NCBI RefSeq assembly: GCF_049472655.1
Contig: NZ_JAQNCS010000021.1
Span: forward strand, 1-30,638
Reading direction: 5' to 3'
Length of the DNA: 30,638 nt
DNA from: Deferribacter abyssi
GTDB lineage: Bacteria; Chrysiogenota; Deferribacteres; Deferribacterales; Deferribacteraceae
Shown here: positions 1 to 7,354 of the stretch, one piece after another
How positions within the stretch are numbered: the stretch's first letter is position 1
Layout: each line of letters begins with the position of its first letter
Position numbers and translations under genes: made by a program
The notes under the pieces: model-generated
Told to the model about the DNA's origin: nothing
Databases searched by the model: none
Seen by the model: the letters and a program-made list of their open reading frames with translations, nothing else

Positions 1-951
1 ACAAGTCTAAATAACTTAAGCAAATTCACCAACGCTGATGGTAGAAATATTTTTGAGAACACACAAGAATTAACAATTTATGGTAATGGTAAAAAAACAA
101 CTATTTATCTTGAAGGAAATGATACAATCTACGATGTAGAACAAAAACTGACTAATGCTATCGTTAATGACTTAGGTATGGGTAGTACTGACTCTACTGT
201 TAACAAAAACCTTGTGAATTACGATAATGTTAAAGGTACATTTACTATTCAGACTGCTCTTTTGGGTGAAAATAGTAAAATTTCCCTTGTTGGTGATCAA
301 TCCCTTATCGATGGATTTTCACTCACAACAACACAAGTGGGACAAAATTCTTCAATAAAAGTTTCAGTGACAGACTCTAATGGCAATACAGTAGGCTCAG
401 ATACTGTAAACGATTTTACGTTAAGAGGAGTAATAAGTGGAGTAGACTTAAAATTTGATAGTAATCTTGGAGTATCTGCTAGCTGGGATTCTACAAATCA
501 AAAAATAGACTTTACTGCAACAGCAAATGTTGAAATAAACTTACACTTAGTTGACAACTCTACAAGTTTACAAATCGGAGCAAATGAAGGCCAAGCTATC
601 AATGTAAATATAGGCCAAATGAATGTTGACTCATTAGGACTAAAAGATGTACTTGTCGTTGACCAAGAACTTGCACAAAAAAGTATTACAAAAATTGATA
701 AAGCATTAGAATCTATATCATCTGCTAGGGCTACCATTGGTGCTCAAATTAACAGGCTTGAGCATGCTATAACCAATCTTGATACAGCAAGAGAAAACTT
801 GACTGCATCCGAGTCCAGGATTAGAGACCTTGACATTGCTGAAGAAATGGCAAACTTCACAAGACAGCAAATTCTTCAACAAGCTGGTACTGCAATGCTG
901 GCTCAGGCTAATCAGCTTCCACAACTCGCATTACAACTTCTGGGTAGGTAA
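1..951 (+). CDS. fliC: Flagellin, 5'-truncated by the window edge
   Basis: The frame is open from base 1, so 316 C-terminal residues are visible and the true start lies upstream. The last 75 or so residues are the conserved flagellin D0/D1 C-terminal helix, with SRIRDLDIAEEMANFTRQQI and an ending in LPQLALQLLGR. In flagellins this helix packs in the filament core and carries export and polymerisation determinants. The region before it is Thr/Ser/Asn-rich and corresponds to the variable surface-exposed domain. The protein would be secreted through the flagellar type III apparatus. flaG follows 60 nt downstream, a usual flagellin neighbour. The symbol is generic, since paralogues may exist outside the window. 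The internal ATG at 178 is not a plausible start because the coding frame continues upstream of it. Confidence 0.96.
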   Translation, partial: TSLNNLSKFTNADGRNIFENTQELTIYGNGKKTTIYLEGNDTIYDVEQKLTNAIVNDLGMGSTDSTVNKNLVNYDNVKGTFTIQTALLGENSKISLVGDQSLIDGFSLTTTQVGQNSSIKVSVTDSNGNTVGSDTVNDFTLRGVISGVDLKFDSNLGVSASWDSTNQKIDFTATANVEINLHLVDNSTSLQIGANEGQAINVNIGQMNVDSLGLKDVLVVDQELAQKSITKIDKALESISSARATIGAQINRLEHAITNLDTARENLTASESRIRDLDIAEEMANFTRQQILQQAGTAMLAQANQLPQLALQLLGR

Positions 952-957
952 AAATAG

Positions 958-983
958 TGGTACGGGGCTTTTAGCCCCTACCA
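958..983 (+). terminator. Hairpin between flagellin gene and flaG
   Basis: Arms TGGTA and GGGGCT (958-962, 964-969) pair with AGCCCC and TACCA (973-983), with a TTT loop and one bulged C. No U-run follows. It may be a partial terminator or an mRNA 3'-stabilising structure that leaves flagellin message more abundant than flaG message. Confidence 0.5.
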
Positions 984-1011
984 TCTAAATTAAGAAAGGT
1001 GGTGATGTAAA

Positions 1012-1362
1012 ATGTTAGAAACACTAAAAACAACAGCTATAAACAAAATAGATAATACACCATCAAATAATGATATTAAAGCTACCCAGAAAGTTGTGGA
1101 GCAAAAAGCAAAACAGCAAGAAGTTGAAAGACAAATAAATGAGCAGGAGCTAAAAAAACAGATAAAAGATTTGAACAATGCCCTTGATATTATGAATGTC
1201 AAAAGAGAATTTGTCATCGATAGAGACCTAAACCAAATAGTGGTCAAAATTGTTGACTCTGAGAAAAATGAAGTTATAAGGCAAATCCCATCTGAAGAAG
1301 CTTTAAGATTAGCAAAAAATATAAAAGAAATGGTAGGACTACTTTTTGACAAAACCACTTAA
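1012..1362 (+). CDS. flaG: FlaG family flagellar protein
   Basis: This 116-residue protein has a polar, Lys/Gln/Glu-rich N-terminal half (to about residue 60) and a conserved C-terminal FlaG domain. The domain includes FVIDRDLNQIVVKIVDSEK followed by VIRQIPSEEALRLAKNI. In other bacteria FlaG proteins influence filament length or assembly; the mechanism is not well settled. The start is decided by an almost ideal Shine-Dalgarno sequence, AAAGGTGGTGAT, ending 6 nt before the ATG. It lies between flagellin and a terminator hairpin, so the two form a short flagellar unit. fliD, often the next gene, is not present here. Confidence 0.93.
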   Translation: MLETLKTTAINKIDNTPSNNDIKATQKVVEQKAKQQEVERQINEQELKKQIKDLNNALDIMNVKREFVIDRDLNQIVVKIVDSEKNEVIRQIPSEEALRLAKNIKEMVGLLFDKTT

Positions 1363-1388
1363 AGAGGCTGTCAATAGGCAGCCTCTTT
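1361..1388 (+). terminator. Terminator hairpin after flaG
   Basis: A perfect 10-bp stem AAAGAGGCTG / CAGCCTCTTT (1361-1370 with 1379-1388) and an 8-nt loop begin within the flaG stop codon. The A and T ends of the arms make it usable as an intrinsic terminator, although only a short T-run follows. Confidence 0.75.
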
Positions 1389-1451
1389 AATACAATAGTC
1401 TTACCCGATTAACATTATAATTCTAAACAAAAATATTTATATTCAAATAAC

Positions 1452-1480
1452 TTGAAATTTCATCTTAAAAACACTAATAA
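1452..1480 (+). promoter_or_regulatory. Sigma-70-type promoter, probably leaderless
   Basis: TTGAAA (1452-1457), a 17-bp spacer and TAATAA (1475-1480). A start site 7 nt after the -10 box would fall on the A of the acyltransferase ATG at 1487. No Shine-Dalgarno sequence precedes that ATG, which fits a leaderless transcript. Confidence 0.5.
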
Positions 1481-1486
1481 TATTAT

Positions 1487-2458
1487 ATGGATTATGAAAA
1501 ACTTCTAGATCGCGTGAAACTCGAACCTATCCCTAAAGGACAACTCTTTGTAGCGAAATATTTTTTAAACCCATTATACACTACCAGAAAACTAAGAATC
1601 ATCCTTGAAGGTTTGGAAAACCTACCTGATAGACCAGTTATTTTTGTGATGAATCATACAGATAGATACAATTACTGGCCATTTCAGTTTCAGCTTTATA
1701 TGTATAGGAATAAAATTCCTCATTGTTTTACTACAACATGGGTAAAATTAAAATATTACGAAAGTAAACTGCTAGCAAAATTTTTCAACTGGACTGGCAA
1801 TCTCCCTATGCCTTCTAAAGGATACTTAATGGTAAAAGACTTGCAAAAATATTTTGGCAAAGATAAATCTGTTTTGAATAAATATTTTAATAAACTTAAA
1901 AACTATATAAAAGGAGAACTTTCAGAAAAAGAGCTCCTCAGTGATAAAAAATTTTTAAGTTTTTTACAATATTTTGATAACTATAAGCAATATCTTGAAG
2001 ATAGGTACAAAACTTTAATGACAAAAGCATACAACCTGTGTCATGATGCAATATATAATAAGAAGTTAAATCTTTTAATTTTTCCAGAAGGTACAAGATC
2101 AAAAAAGCTTATTAAAGGGAAAACTGGAGCTGTTCAATTTGCTTTTAGCTTAAACGTACCTATTGTCCCTGTTGGTTGTAATGGAAGTGATAAGGCTTAT
2201 ACTAAAAATATCCCTTGGATAGAAAAGAATAAAACAATAATATATCGAATAGGAAAACCTATCTATTTTAATAATATCGATCAGTTCAAACTAGATACAG
2301 ACTTCATACCTTTTACTGAAAAAGCTGAAAAAAATAAAATATTATTTGAAGAAGCAACCGAATATATGATGAAAAAAATTGCCGAACTCCTTGATGATGA
2401 ATATAAACCTTCCAGCGAAACAGAATATAAACATGATATAAACAAGTTTATCCTTTAA
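1487..2458 (+). CDS. PlsC-like lysophospholipid/glycerol acyltransferase
   Basis: This 323-residue protein has the landmarks of the PlsC/LPLAT fold: NHTDRYNYWP at 56-65, FPEGTRSK at 199-206 and VPIVPVGCNGSDK shortly after. Such enzymes move an acyl chain from acyl-ACP or acyl-CoA onto a lysophospholipid or similar acceptor at the inner membrane face. In the H(X)4D catalytic motif the His is present (H57) but the aspartate position reads Asn (N62). The substrate-binding Glu (E201) and Arg (R204) of motif III are kept. A roughly 90-residue helical, Lys-rich insertion lies between motifs I and III. No ribosome-binding site precedes the ATG. It appears to be a single-gene unit. The acceptor is unknown, and altered or lost activity is possible. 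Confidence 0.82.
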   Translation: MDYEKLLDRVKLEPIPKGQLFVAKYFLNPLYTTRKLRIILEGLENLPDRPVIFVMNHTDRYNYWPFQFQLYMYRNKIPHCFTTTWVKLKYYESKLLAKFFNWTGNLPMPSKGYLMVKDLQKYFGKDKSVLNKYFNKLKNYIKGELSEKELLSDKKFLSFLQYFDNYKQYLEDRYKTLMTKAYNLCHDAIYNKKLNLLIFPEGTRSKKLIKGKTGAVQFAFSLNVPIVPVGCNGSDKAYTKNIPWIEKNKTIIYRIGKPIYFNNIDQFKLDTDFIPFTEKAEKNKILFEEATEYMMKKIAELLDDEYKPSSETEYKHDINKFIL

Positions 2459-2466
2459 AAATCTTC

Positions 2467-2494
2467 TTGAAAATTAAATTCATCAAAATAATGT
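2467..2494 (+). promoter_or_regulatory. Possible promoter of the hypothetical gene at 2523
   Basis: TTGAAA (2467-2472), a 16-bp spacer and TAATGT (2489-2494). The -10 box is weak and the region is AT-rich, so this is only a candidate. Confidence 0.3.
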
Positions 2495-2522
2495 ATTAAT
2501 ATATAAACAACGAGGGAAAATC

Positions 2523-3116
2523 ATGAAGAGCTATCAAAATCTTGATAAGCTCTTTTATGATCTAGTAGAATCCGCTGAAATCGAAATTAAAAAATCTCTA
2601 TCAGAATATTCTAAACTTTATATTTTAAACCTTTTAAAAAAACTTGCAAAAACCAATGATCTCTTTACCAACGAGTTTGTAAAAGAAATGGCAATTGCAG
2701 AAATTTTTATGGAAGCATTTCATAGAAATCTTTTTGAAAAAATCAATATGCTGAAATTGGCTGGTGATTTGTCTCTTATTCTGTCAGGTCTCTATCCAGA
2801 ATCACTTAACAAAAAATTAGTGAATATTGACTGCTATATTAAAATGGGACGAAGTTCATATAAAGAGCTTGCCAACATCTACGCAAACTATTCTTCAAAA
2901 TTAGATATAATGAATTTATATGTGCAGCTAAAAAGAGAATTTTTAAACCTTGTTGAAATTCTTACAGAAATAGCAGACAAGCTACACTTTATAAACAAAG
3001 ACAATACACATAATATTCATGTACGCTGGCAAAAATCTGGTATAAGCAAATATAAAAAAATCTTAGAAGAAAACAAGATTACTCCTTTATACAATAACAT
3101 CAAAAACCAATACTAA
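2523..3116 (+). CDS. Conserved hypothetical protein, helical
   Basis: The protein has 197 residues, is predominantly helical by composition, and has no signal peptide, membrane segment or catalytic signature I recognise. The start is supported by GAGGG 6 nt upstream of the ATG. The core stretch LSLILSGLYPESLNKKL followed by YIKMGRSSYKELANIY resembles a family of uncharacterised proteins I recall from Deltaproteobacteria, with a shared pattern close to SGLFPESLxRKLVDVxYYIxMG. No function is known to me. It lies downstream of the acyltransferase by 64 nt with a possible promoter of its own, and ends at a strong bidirectional terminator. The reading frame is intact and composition matches its neighbours. 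Confidence 0.82.
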   Translation: MKSYQNLDKLFYDLVESAEIEIKKSLSEYSKLYILNLLKKLAKTNDLFTNEFVKEMAIAEIFMEAFHRNLFEKINMLKLAGDLSLILSGLYPESLNKKLVNIDCYIKMGRSSYKELANIYANYSSKLDIMNLYVQLKREFLNLVEILTEIADKLHFINKDNTHNIHVRWQKSGISKYKKILEENKITPLYNNIKNQY

Positions 3117-3148
3117 TCAATTATTATTAAAACTGGAGTACAAAATAA

Positions 3149-3185
3149 TAAGGATAGCCCCAATAAGGCTATCCTTAATTTTTTT
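3149..3185 (+). terminator. Bidirectional intrinsic terminator
   Basis: An 11-bp perfect stem TAAGGATAGCC / GGCTATCCTTA (3149-3159 with 3167-3177), a 7-nt loop and T7 at 3179-3185. On the minus strand the hairpin is followed by a T-rich stretch, so it probably also ends the convergent TRAP receptor gene. Confidence 0.9.
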
Positions 3186-4269
3186 ACAAATTAAGGGTTT
3201 TTGCATAAGCAATTTCAGAAATATTTGCCCATGCAACCACATTTTTCTTAAATGCCAAAAAGTTTTCATACACTTTTTTGCTTAAAGGATCTTTTTCTAC
3301 AATCTCTACTAACACTTCCTCTGAGTATTTTTTAAGTTGTTTTAAAACCGGCTGTGGAAACTGCTTTAGTTTTACACCATGCTCATTTATCAATTTGTTT
3401 AAATAATAATTGTTCTTAGCTTCAAATGTAGAAAGCATCCATAGGTTTGAACGGTATGCAGCTGTAATTATTATCTCTTGTAGGTCTTTTGGAAGACTTT
3501 CAAAAGCTTTCTTATTTACAAACATTTCTAAAACCGTTCCTGGTTCATGCCATCCTGGATAATAGTAATATTTTGCTACTTTATAAAATCCCATTAAGTA
3601 GTCATGATATGGACCAACCCATTCTGTAGCATCGATTACCCCCCTTTCCAAATTGGTGTAAATTTCTCCACCAGCTGACAACACCGCTGTACCGCCTGCC
3701 TTGGCAAGCACCTTACCACCAAGACCAGGAATTCTCATTTTAAGCCCTTTAAAGTCATTGATAGAATTTATTTCTTTATTAAACCAACCACCCATCTGAA
3801 CACCTGTATTTCCAGCAGGCATTGGTTTTAGGTTAAATGAAGCATACACTTCATCCCAAAGCTTTTGCCCATCACCTGCATAAATCCATGCATTCATCTG
3901 TTGAGCATTCATTCCAAAAGGAACAGCTGCAAAAAACTGAGTTGCTGGAGATTTACCTGCCCAGTAATAAGCCGCTCCATGTCCCATCTCTACCATACCA
4001 CCACTTACAGCATCAAAAGTTTGCAAAGGTGGTACGAGCTCTCCGCCACCATACACTTGAATCTTAAGTCTACCATCAGACATTGTCTCAACCCATTTAG
4101 CAAGCATATCAGCAGCTTCACCCATTACAGGAAAATGTGGTGGCCAAGTTGTTACCATTTTCCAAAGATAACGCTTTTTAGCATGCACTGCTGGTGCTCC
4201 AAAAGATAACGCTGCTCCTGCTGCTGCAGTAGTTACTGCTGCCTTTTTTAAAAATTCACGCCTTTTCAT
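3184..4269 (-). CDS. TRAP transporter solute receptor (DctP/TakP type), Tat-exported
   Basis: This 361-residue periplasmic receptor belongs to the mannitol/2-oxoacid-like branch of the DctP family. The start at 4269 is chosen because AGGAGGT lies 4 nt upstream and the protein then opens with a twin-arginine signal (KRREFLKK, a hydrophobic Ala-rich stretch, likely cleavage after VHA at 30). Residues matching the TakP 2-oxoacid site, recalled from its structure, are Gln158 (GVQMGG), Arg179 (LKMRIPG) and Glu216-Trp217 (ATEWVG). A 2-oxoacid such as pyruvate is therefore a reasonable ligand guess. The membrane subunits DctQ and DctM are absent on both sides, so it must work with a transporter encoded elsewhere. 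A longer frame starting at 4302 lacks a ribosome site. Confidence 0.9.
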   Translation of the reverse strand: MKRREFLKKAAVTTAAAGAALSFGAPAVHAKKRYLWKMVTTWPPHFPVMGEAADMLAKWVETMSDGRLKIQVYGGGELVPPLQTFDAVSGGMVEMGHGAAYYWAGKSPATQFFAAVPFGMNAQQMNAWIYAGDGQKLWDEVYASFNLKPMPAGNTGVQMGGWFNKEINSINDFKGLKMRIPGLGGKVLAKAGGTAVLSAGGEIYTNLERGVIDATEWVGPYHDYLMGFYKVAKYYYYPGWHEPGTVLEMFVNKKAFESLPKDLQEIIITAAYRSNLWMLSTFEAKNNYYLNKLINEHGVKLKQFPQPVLKQLKKYSEEVLVEIVEKDPLSKKVYENFLAFKKNVVAWANISEIAYAKTLNL

Positions 4270-4322
4270 TAATACCTCCTGACAGTTTAAGTTAATTAAC
4301 AAATTATAAAACTTTATAGAAT

Positions 4323-4349
4323 TTTATACCATTTTTCCAAAATATTCAA
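4323..4349 (-). promoter_or_regulatory. Candidate promoter of the TRAP receptor gene
   Basis: On the minus strand: TTGAAT, a 15-bp spacer and TATAAA preceded by TGG, an extended -10 element that could compensate for the short spacer. It would give a leader of about 45 nt. Confidence 0.4.
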
Positions 4350-4650
4350 TCACAAGTTATTTACAACCAGTTTCACTGGCTGCAGTTATAGGTTATAATA
4401 ATTACCAACAGGTAAACTTCTATTTTTTCTTATTTTATATCAAAATTTTTTATTACTCTTCTATTTTCCTAAATAGTTGATTTTATAGTTAAAATATCAT
4501 CACATATTCATAAAAGATTAGGTTTATCACGCCTGCAAACATTTATCACACAACCTTCATTTATCTTATAGTTACATTGTTGAGCTTTTTCTTTTTTTGG
4601 GTTAACGTTGACAATACCATAATAATATTATTTAGGAAATTTTATTCCTA

Positions 4651-4678
4651 TTGATAAAATAACAATCTTTGTTATATT
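4651..4678 (+). promoter_or_regulatory. Candidate promoter of dnaX-ybaB-recR
   Basis: TTGATA (4651-4656), a 16-bp spacer and TATATT (4673-4678). Transcription would begin near 4685, immediately before the ribosome site GGTGG at 4686-4690, giving a very short leader. Confidence 0.4.
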
Positions 4679-4695
4679 GGTAACTGGTGGTGAAT

Positions 4696-6270
4696 ATGAG
4701 TTATGTTGCATTAGCTAGGAAATATAGGCCTCAAACTTTTGATGAAATCGTTTTTCAAGACTATATTGTAAGCACTCTTAAAAATGCCATTGAATTAAAC
4801 AGAATCAGCCATGCTTATCTGTTTACAGGACCAAGAGGCATAGGCAAAACTAGTACAGCTAGGATTTTTGCAAAGGCATTGAACTGCCTAAACCCTAAAG
4901 GAATTAACCCTTGCAACAGTTGCGAAAACTGTAAAGAGATTACAGATGGTATATCTTTAGATGTTTTCGAAATAGACGGTGCTTCTAACAGAGGTATCGA
5001 TGAAATAAGACAGCTTAGAGAATCCGTAAAATTCCTGCCTGCAAAATCAAAATACAAAATATATATCATAGATGAAGTTCATATGCTTACAGAAGCCGCC
5101 TTTAACGCACTATTAAAAACACTAGAAGAACCACCTGACTTTGTAATATTTATTCTAGCTACCACAGATGCACATAGAATACCTGCTACAATACTTTCAA
5201 GATGTCAGAGATTTAATTTTTCTAAAATTCCATTTAAGGAAATGTTTTCTCATACTACAAATATCCTCAAAAAAGAAGGAATTGTTTTTGAAGATGATGC
5301 TCTCAGTTTAATAATAAGAAACTCTGACGGGTGCATGAGAGATTGTTTATCACTAATTGATCAAATCATCGCTTATACAAATGGGGAGATTACTTTAGAT
5401 AAAACTAAATTTTTATTAGGACTTTCAGAAGATACAATTATAAACGAACTTTACAAATCTGTAATATTGGAAGATAAAAACAAAATTAAATCACTTTTGG
5501 ATGAAATAAGACTGAAGGGGATTGATTATAAATACATTACAGAAAAATTCTTGCATTTTACAAAACTGCTCTTGCTTATGCATACCTTTGAAAATTCTGC
5601 CCAAAAAGAGCTAACTGCTGAAGAAATAAGTTTTTTCAACTATCTCTTAAAAAACACAAATAAAGAAAAACTTTTCGCTATTTATCAAACTTTATTAAAA
5701 GTATATAATGATTTAAAATATTTTTCATTCGAACAAGATATTTTTGAAATGGGTATCTTTAAAATTTTACACATAGATAGAATAATCCCATCTTCTACCA
5801 TTAAAAATAAAATCCCAGTTAAAAGTTCAAATGAAAACACTAATAAACCGTTAAAATCAACTTTGACTTTAGATAATCTTGAAGCAATATGGAAAAAATT
5901 TTTGGATTTTATAGCAGAAAAAAAACCAAGTGTATCATCAAATCTAGGATATGGATATCTTATTTCCATTGAAAATAATAAAATGGTTGTAGGTTTTGCA
6001 GAAGAAAAAATGTTTCATTACAACATAGTAATAAAAGCAGAAAATATTGATTTTCTCAAAAGAGCTGCCAAAAAATATTTTGGCAACATAGATGAAGTAA
6101 TAATAAAGCTAGAAAATGGCAGTAAAAAAAAAGGGGTAATTGAAAAAGTTAATGAAATAGAAACCTTTAAAGAAAAAATGTTGAAAAAAGAGTTAAAAGA
6201 GAATAAAGCTGTAGAGCTTCTATTAAAAGAGTTTGAAGGAACCATAGTGGATATTAAAATAAAAAAATAA
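4696..6270 (+). CDS. dnaX: DNA polymerase III subunit gamma/tau
   Basis: DnaX is the AAA+ clamp-loader ATPase that loads the sliding clamp and, as tau, tethers polymerase cores. The 524-residue protein has Walker A (GPRGIGKTS, about 42-50), the zinc module with four Cys (NPCNSCENCKE region), Walker B/DEAH-like IIDEVHML, and sensor 1 with ATTDAHRIPATILSRCQRF. I place the start at the ATG at 4696 because GGTGG lies 5 nt upstream and the family begins MSYxxLARKxRP; a GTG 9 nt earlier overlaps that ribosome site. The C-terminal 150 residues are Lys-rich and divergent. An A9 run at 6124-6132 is flanked by immediate stops in both other frames, so slippage could produce a shorter gamma-like form. 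ybaB and recR follow closely in the classical cluster. Confidence 0.97.
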   Translation: MSYVALARKYRPQTFDEIVFQDYIVSTLKNAIELNRISHAYLFTGPRGIGKTSTARIFAKALNCLNPKGINPCNSCENCKEITDGISLDVFEIDGASNRGIDEIRQLRESVKFLPAKSKYKIYIIDEVHMLTEAAFNALLKTLEEPPDFVIFILATTDAHRIPATILSRCQRFNFSKIPFKEMFSHTTNILKKEGIVFEDDALSLIIRNSDGCMRDCLSLIDQIIAYTNGEITLDKTKFLLGLSEDTIINELYKSVILEDKNKIKSLLDEIRLKGIDYKYITEKFLHFTKLLLLMHTFENSAQKELTAEEISFFNYLLKNTNKEKLFAIYQTLLKVYNDLKYFSFEQDIFEMGIFKILHIDRIIPSSTIKNKIPVKSSNENTNKPLKSTLTLDNLEAIWKKFLDFIAEKKPSVSSNLGYGYLISIENNKMVVGFAEEKMFHYNIVIKAENIDFLKRAAKKYFGNIDEVIIKLENGSKKKGVIEKVNEIETFKEKMLKKELKENKAVELLLKEFEGTIVDIKIKK

Positions 6271-6282
6271 ATGGAGGTTTTA

Positions 6283-6597
6283 ATGAACATTCAGCAAATT
6301 ATGAAGCAAGCTCAAAAAATGCAAAAAAAAATGTTGGAAATACAGGAAGAAGCTGCAAAAGAGGTTGTAGAAGCTTCAGCAGGTGGCGGAATGGTAACCG
6401 CAAAAGTTAATGGAAAACAAGAACTTATTGAAATAAAAATAGAAAAAGATGTCGTAGATCCTGAAGACGTAGAAATGCTTCAAGATTTAATTATAGCCGC
6501 AGTAAATGAAGCTATCAAAAAATCTCAAGAATTAATGCAAGAAAAAATGAATCAGCTCACTGGTGGTTTAGGATTAAATTTTCCTGGAATTCTTTAA
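6283..6597 (+). CDS. ybaB: YbaB/EbfC nucleoid-associated protein
   Basis: The 104-residue protein has the YbaB pattern: an N-terminal helix (QQIMKQAQKMQKKM), the core ASAGGGMVTAKVNGKQEL, and C-terminal helices ending in GGLGLNFPGIL. Members form dimers that bind DNA and condense or mark the nucleoid. The ATG at 6283 is preferred over the in-frame ATG at 6271 because the latter overlaps the ribosome-binding sequence GGAGG (6273-6277). It starts 12 nt after the dnaX stop and precedes recR by 30 nt, the usual dnaX-ybaB-recR order, which links it loosely to replication and repair. An A9 run also occurs here (6313-6321). Confidence 0.95.
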   Translation: MNIQQIMKQAQKMQKKMLEIQEEAAKEVVEASAGGGMVTAKVNGKQELIEIKIEKDVVDPEDVEMLQDLIIAAVNEAIKKSQELMQEKMNQLTGGLGLNFPGIL

Positions 6598-6627
6598 TTT
6601 TTCAAACATTGATTAAAAATAACAACG

Positions 6628-7227
6628 ATGTTTCAACTAAAAGATTTTGAAAAATGTGTTTTTGAGCTTAGTAAACTACCAGGCATAGGAAGAAAAACTG
6701 CTACTCGTTTAGCTCTTTTTTTGCTCAAAATGGACAAAAAGGATGTTCTTTCATTAACTAAAAGTATTGAAGCATTAAAAGAGAAAATAACATTTTGTGA
6801 AATTTGTGGATCATTAACTGATGAAAAAATTTGCCCAATTTGCAAAGATACTACAAGAGATAAGACAATAATATGTGTGGTAGAAGAAGCCAAAGATGTG
6901 ATACTCATTGAAAATAGTGGTAACTATAACGGACTTTATCATGTGCTTGGAGGTAGAATTTCACCTCTTGATGGAATAACTCCAGATGTTCTAAATTTTG
7001 ATAAATTAATTTCTCGAATAGAAGAAGGAAATGTAAAAGAAATTATCATTGCCACCAATCCTGATGTAGACGGAGAAACAACTGCCTACTATTTGAAAAA
7101 AATCTTATCTGATTACAATATGCTAAAAATCACAAGAATTGCTACTGGACTTGCCGTGGGTTCACATTTAGAATATTCTGACGAATTTGCAATTCTTAAA
7201 GCTCTTGAAAACAGAAGAGAAATTTAA
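6628..7227 (+). CDS. recR: Recombination mediator RecR
   Basis: RecR forms a ring clamp that, with RecO and RecF, loads RecA at single-stranded gaps. All family landmarks are seen in 199 residues: the helix-hairpin-helix LPGIGRKTATRLALFLL (17-33), a four-Cys zinc finger (CEIC and CPIC), a Toprim domain starting ICVVEEAKDV with VLGGRISPLDGI, the acidic motif ATNPDVDGE, and the C-terminal LAVGSHLEYSDEFAILKAL. Length is normal for the family. The ATG has no clear ribosome site, so translation may depend on coupling or on an unusual initiation region. A hairpin terminator follows at 7293. Confidence 0.97.
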   Translation: MFQLKDFEKCVFELSKLPGIGRKTATRLALFLLKMDKKDVLSLTKSIEALKEKITFCEICGSLTDEKICPICKDTTRDKTIICVVEEAKDVILIENSGNYNGLYHVLGGRISPLDGITPDVLNFDKLISRIEEGNVKEIIIATNPDVDGETTAYYLKKILSDYNMLKITRIATGLAVGSHLEYSDEFAILKALENRREI

Positions 7228-7292
7228 TCAAATAAATGTTACTAATAGTCGTAGTAGTATTATAGATTGTAAATAATGCTTATACAACCAAG

Positions 7293-7314
7293 ATGAGCAT
7301 AAATGCTCATTTTT
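7293..7314 (+). terminator. Terminator after recR
   Basis: ATGAGC and GCTCAT (7293-7298 with 7305-7310) pair around a 6-nt loop that can itself partly pair, followed by T5. It closes the dnaX-ybaB-recR unit. The minus-strand side lacks a good T-run. Confidence 0.7.
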
Positions 7315-7354
7315 CACATTTAATAAAATAGTGAGAGTAGATTAAGGAAATTTA

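Larger units (their letters stand above)
4270..4695. other. Divergent intergenic region between the TRAP receptor gene and dnaX
   Basis: This 426-bp stretch has no credible gene. It holds candidate promoters for both flanking genes and three short perfect inverted repeats: CCAGT/ACTGG (4367-4379), TTACC/GGTAA (4402-4415) and TAGGAA/TTCCTA (4633-4650). The first sits just upstream of the TRAP gene promoter and could be an operator. No riboswitch-like architecture was recognised. Confidence 0.6.

Noticed and set aside
3837..4209. Two open frames on the plus strand opposite the TRAP receptor gene
   Set aside because: They are His/Ser/Leu-rich antisense shadows of a well-supported gene, with no ribosome site and no recognisable product.
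4402..4415. TTACC/GGTAA inverted repeat in the TRAP-dnaX intergenic region
   Set aside because: Five-bp arms are expected by chance in AT-rich DNA; it is recorded only within the intergenic description.
4608..4613. Consensus -35 hexamer TTGACA upstream of dnaX
   Set aside because: No acceptable -10 box lies 16-18 bp downstream, so a second candidate nearer the gene (4651-4678) was preferred.
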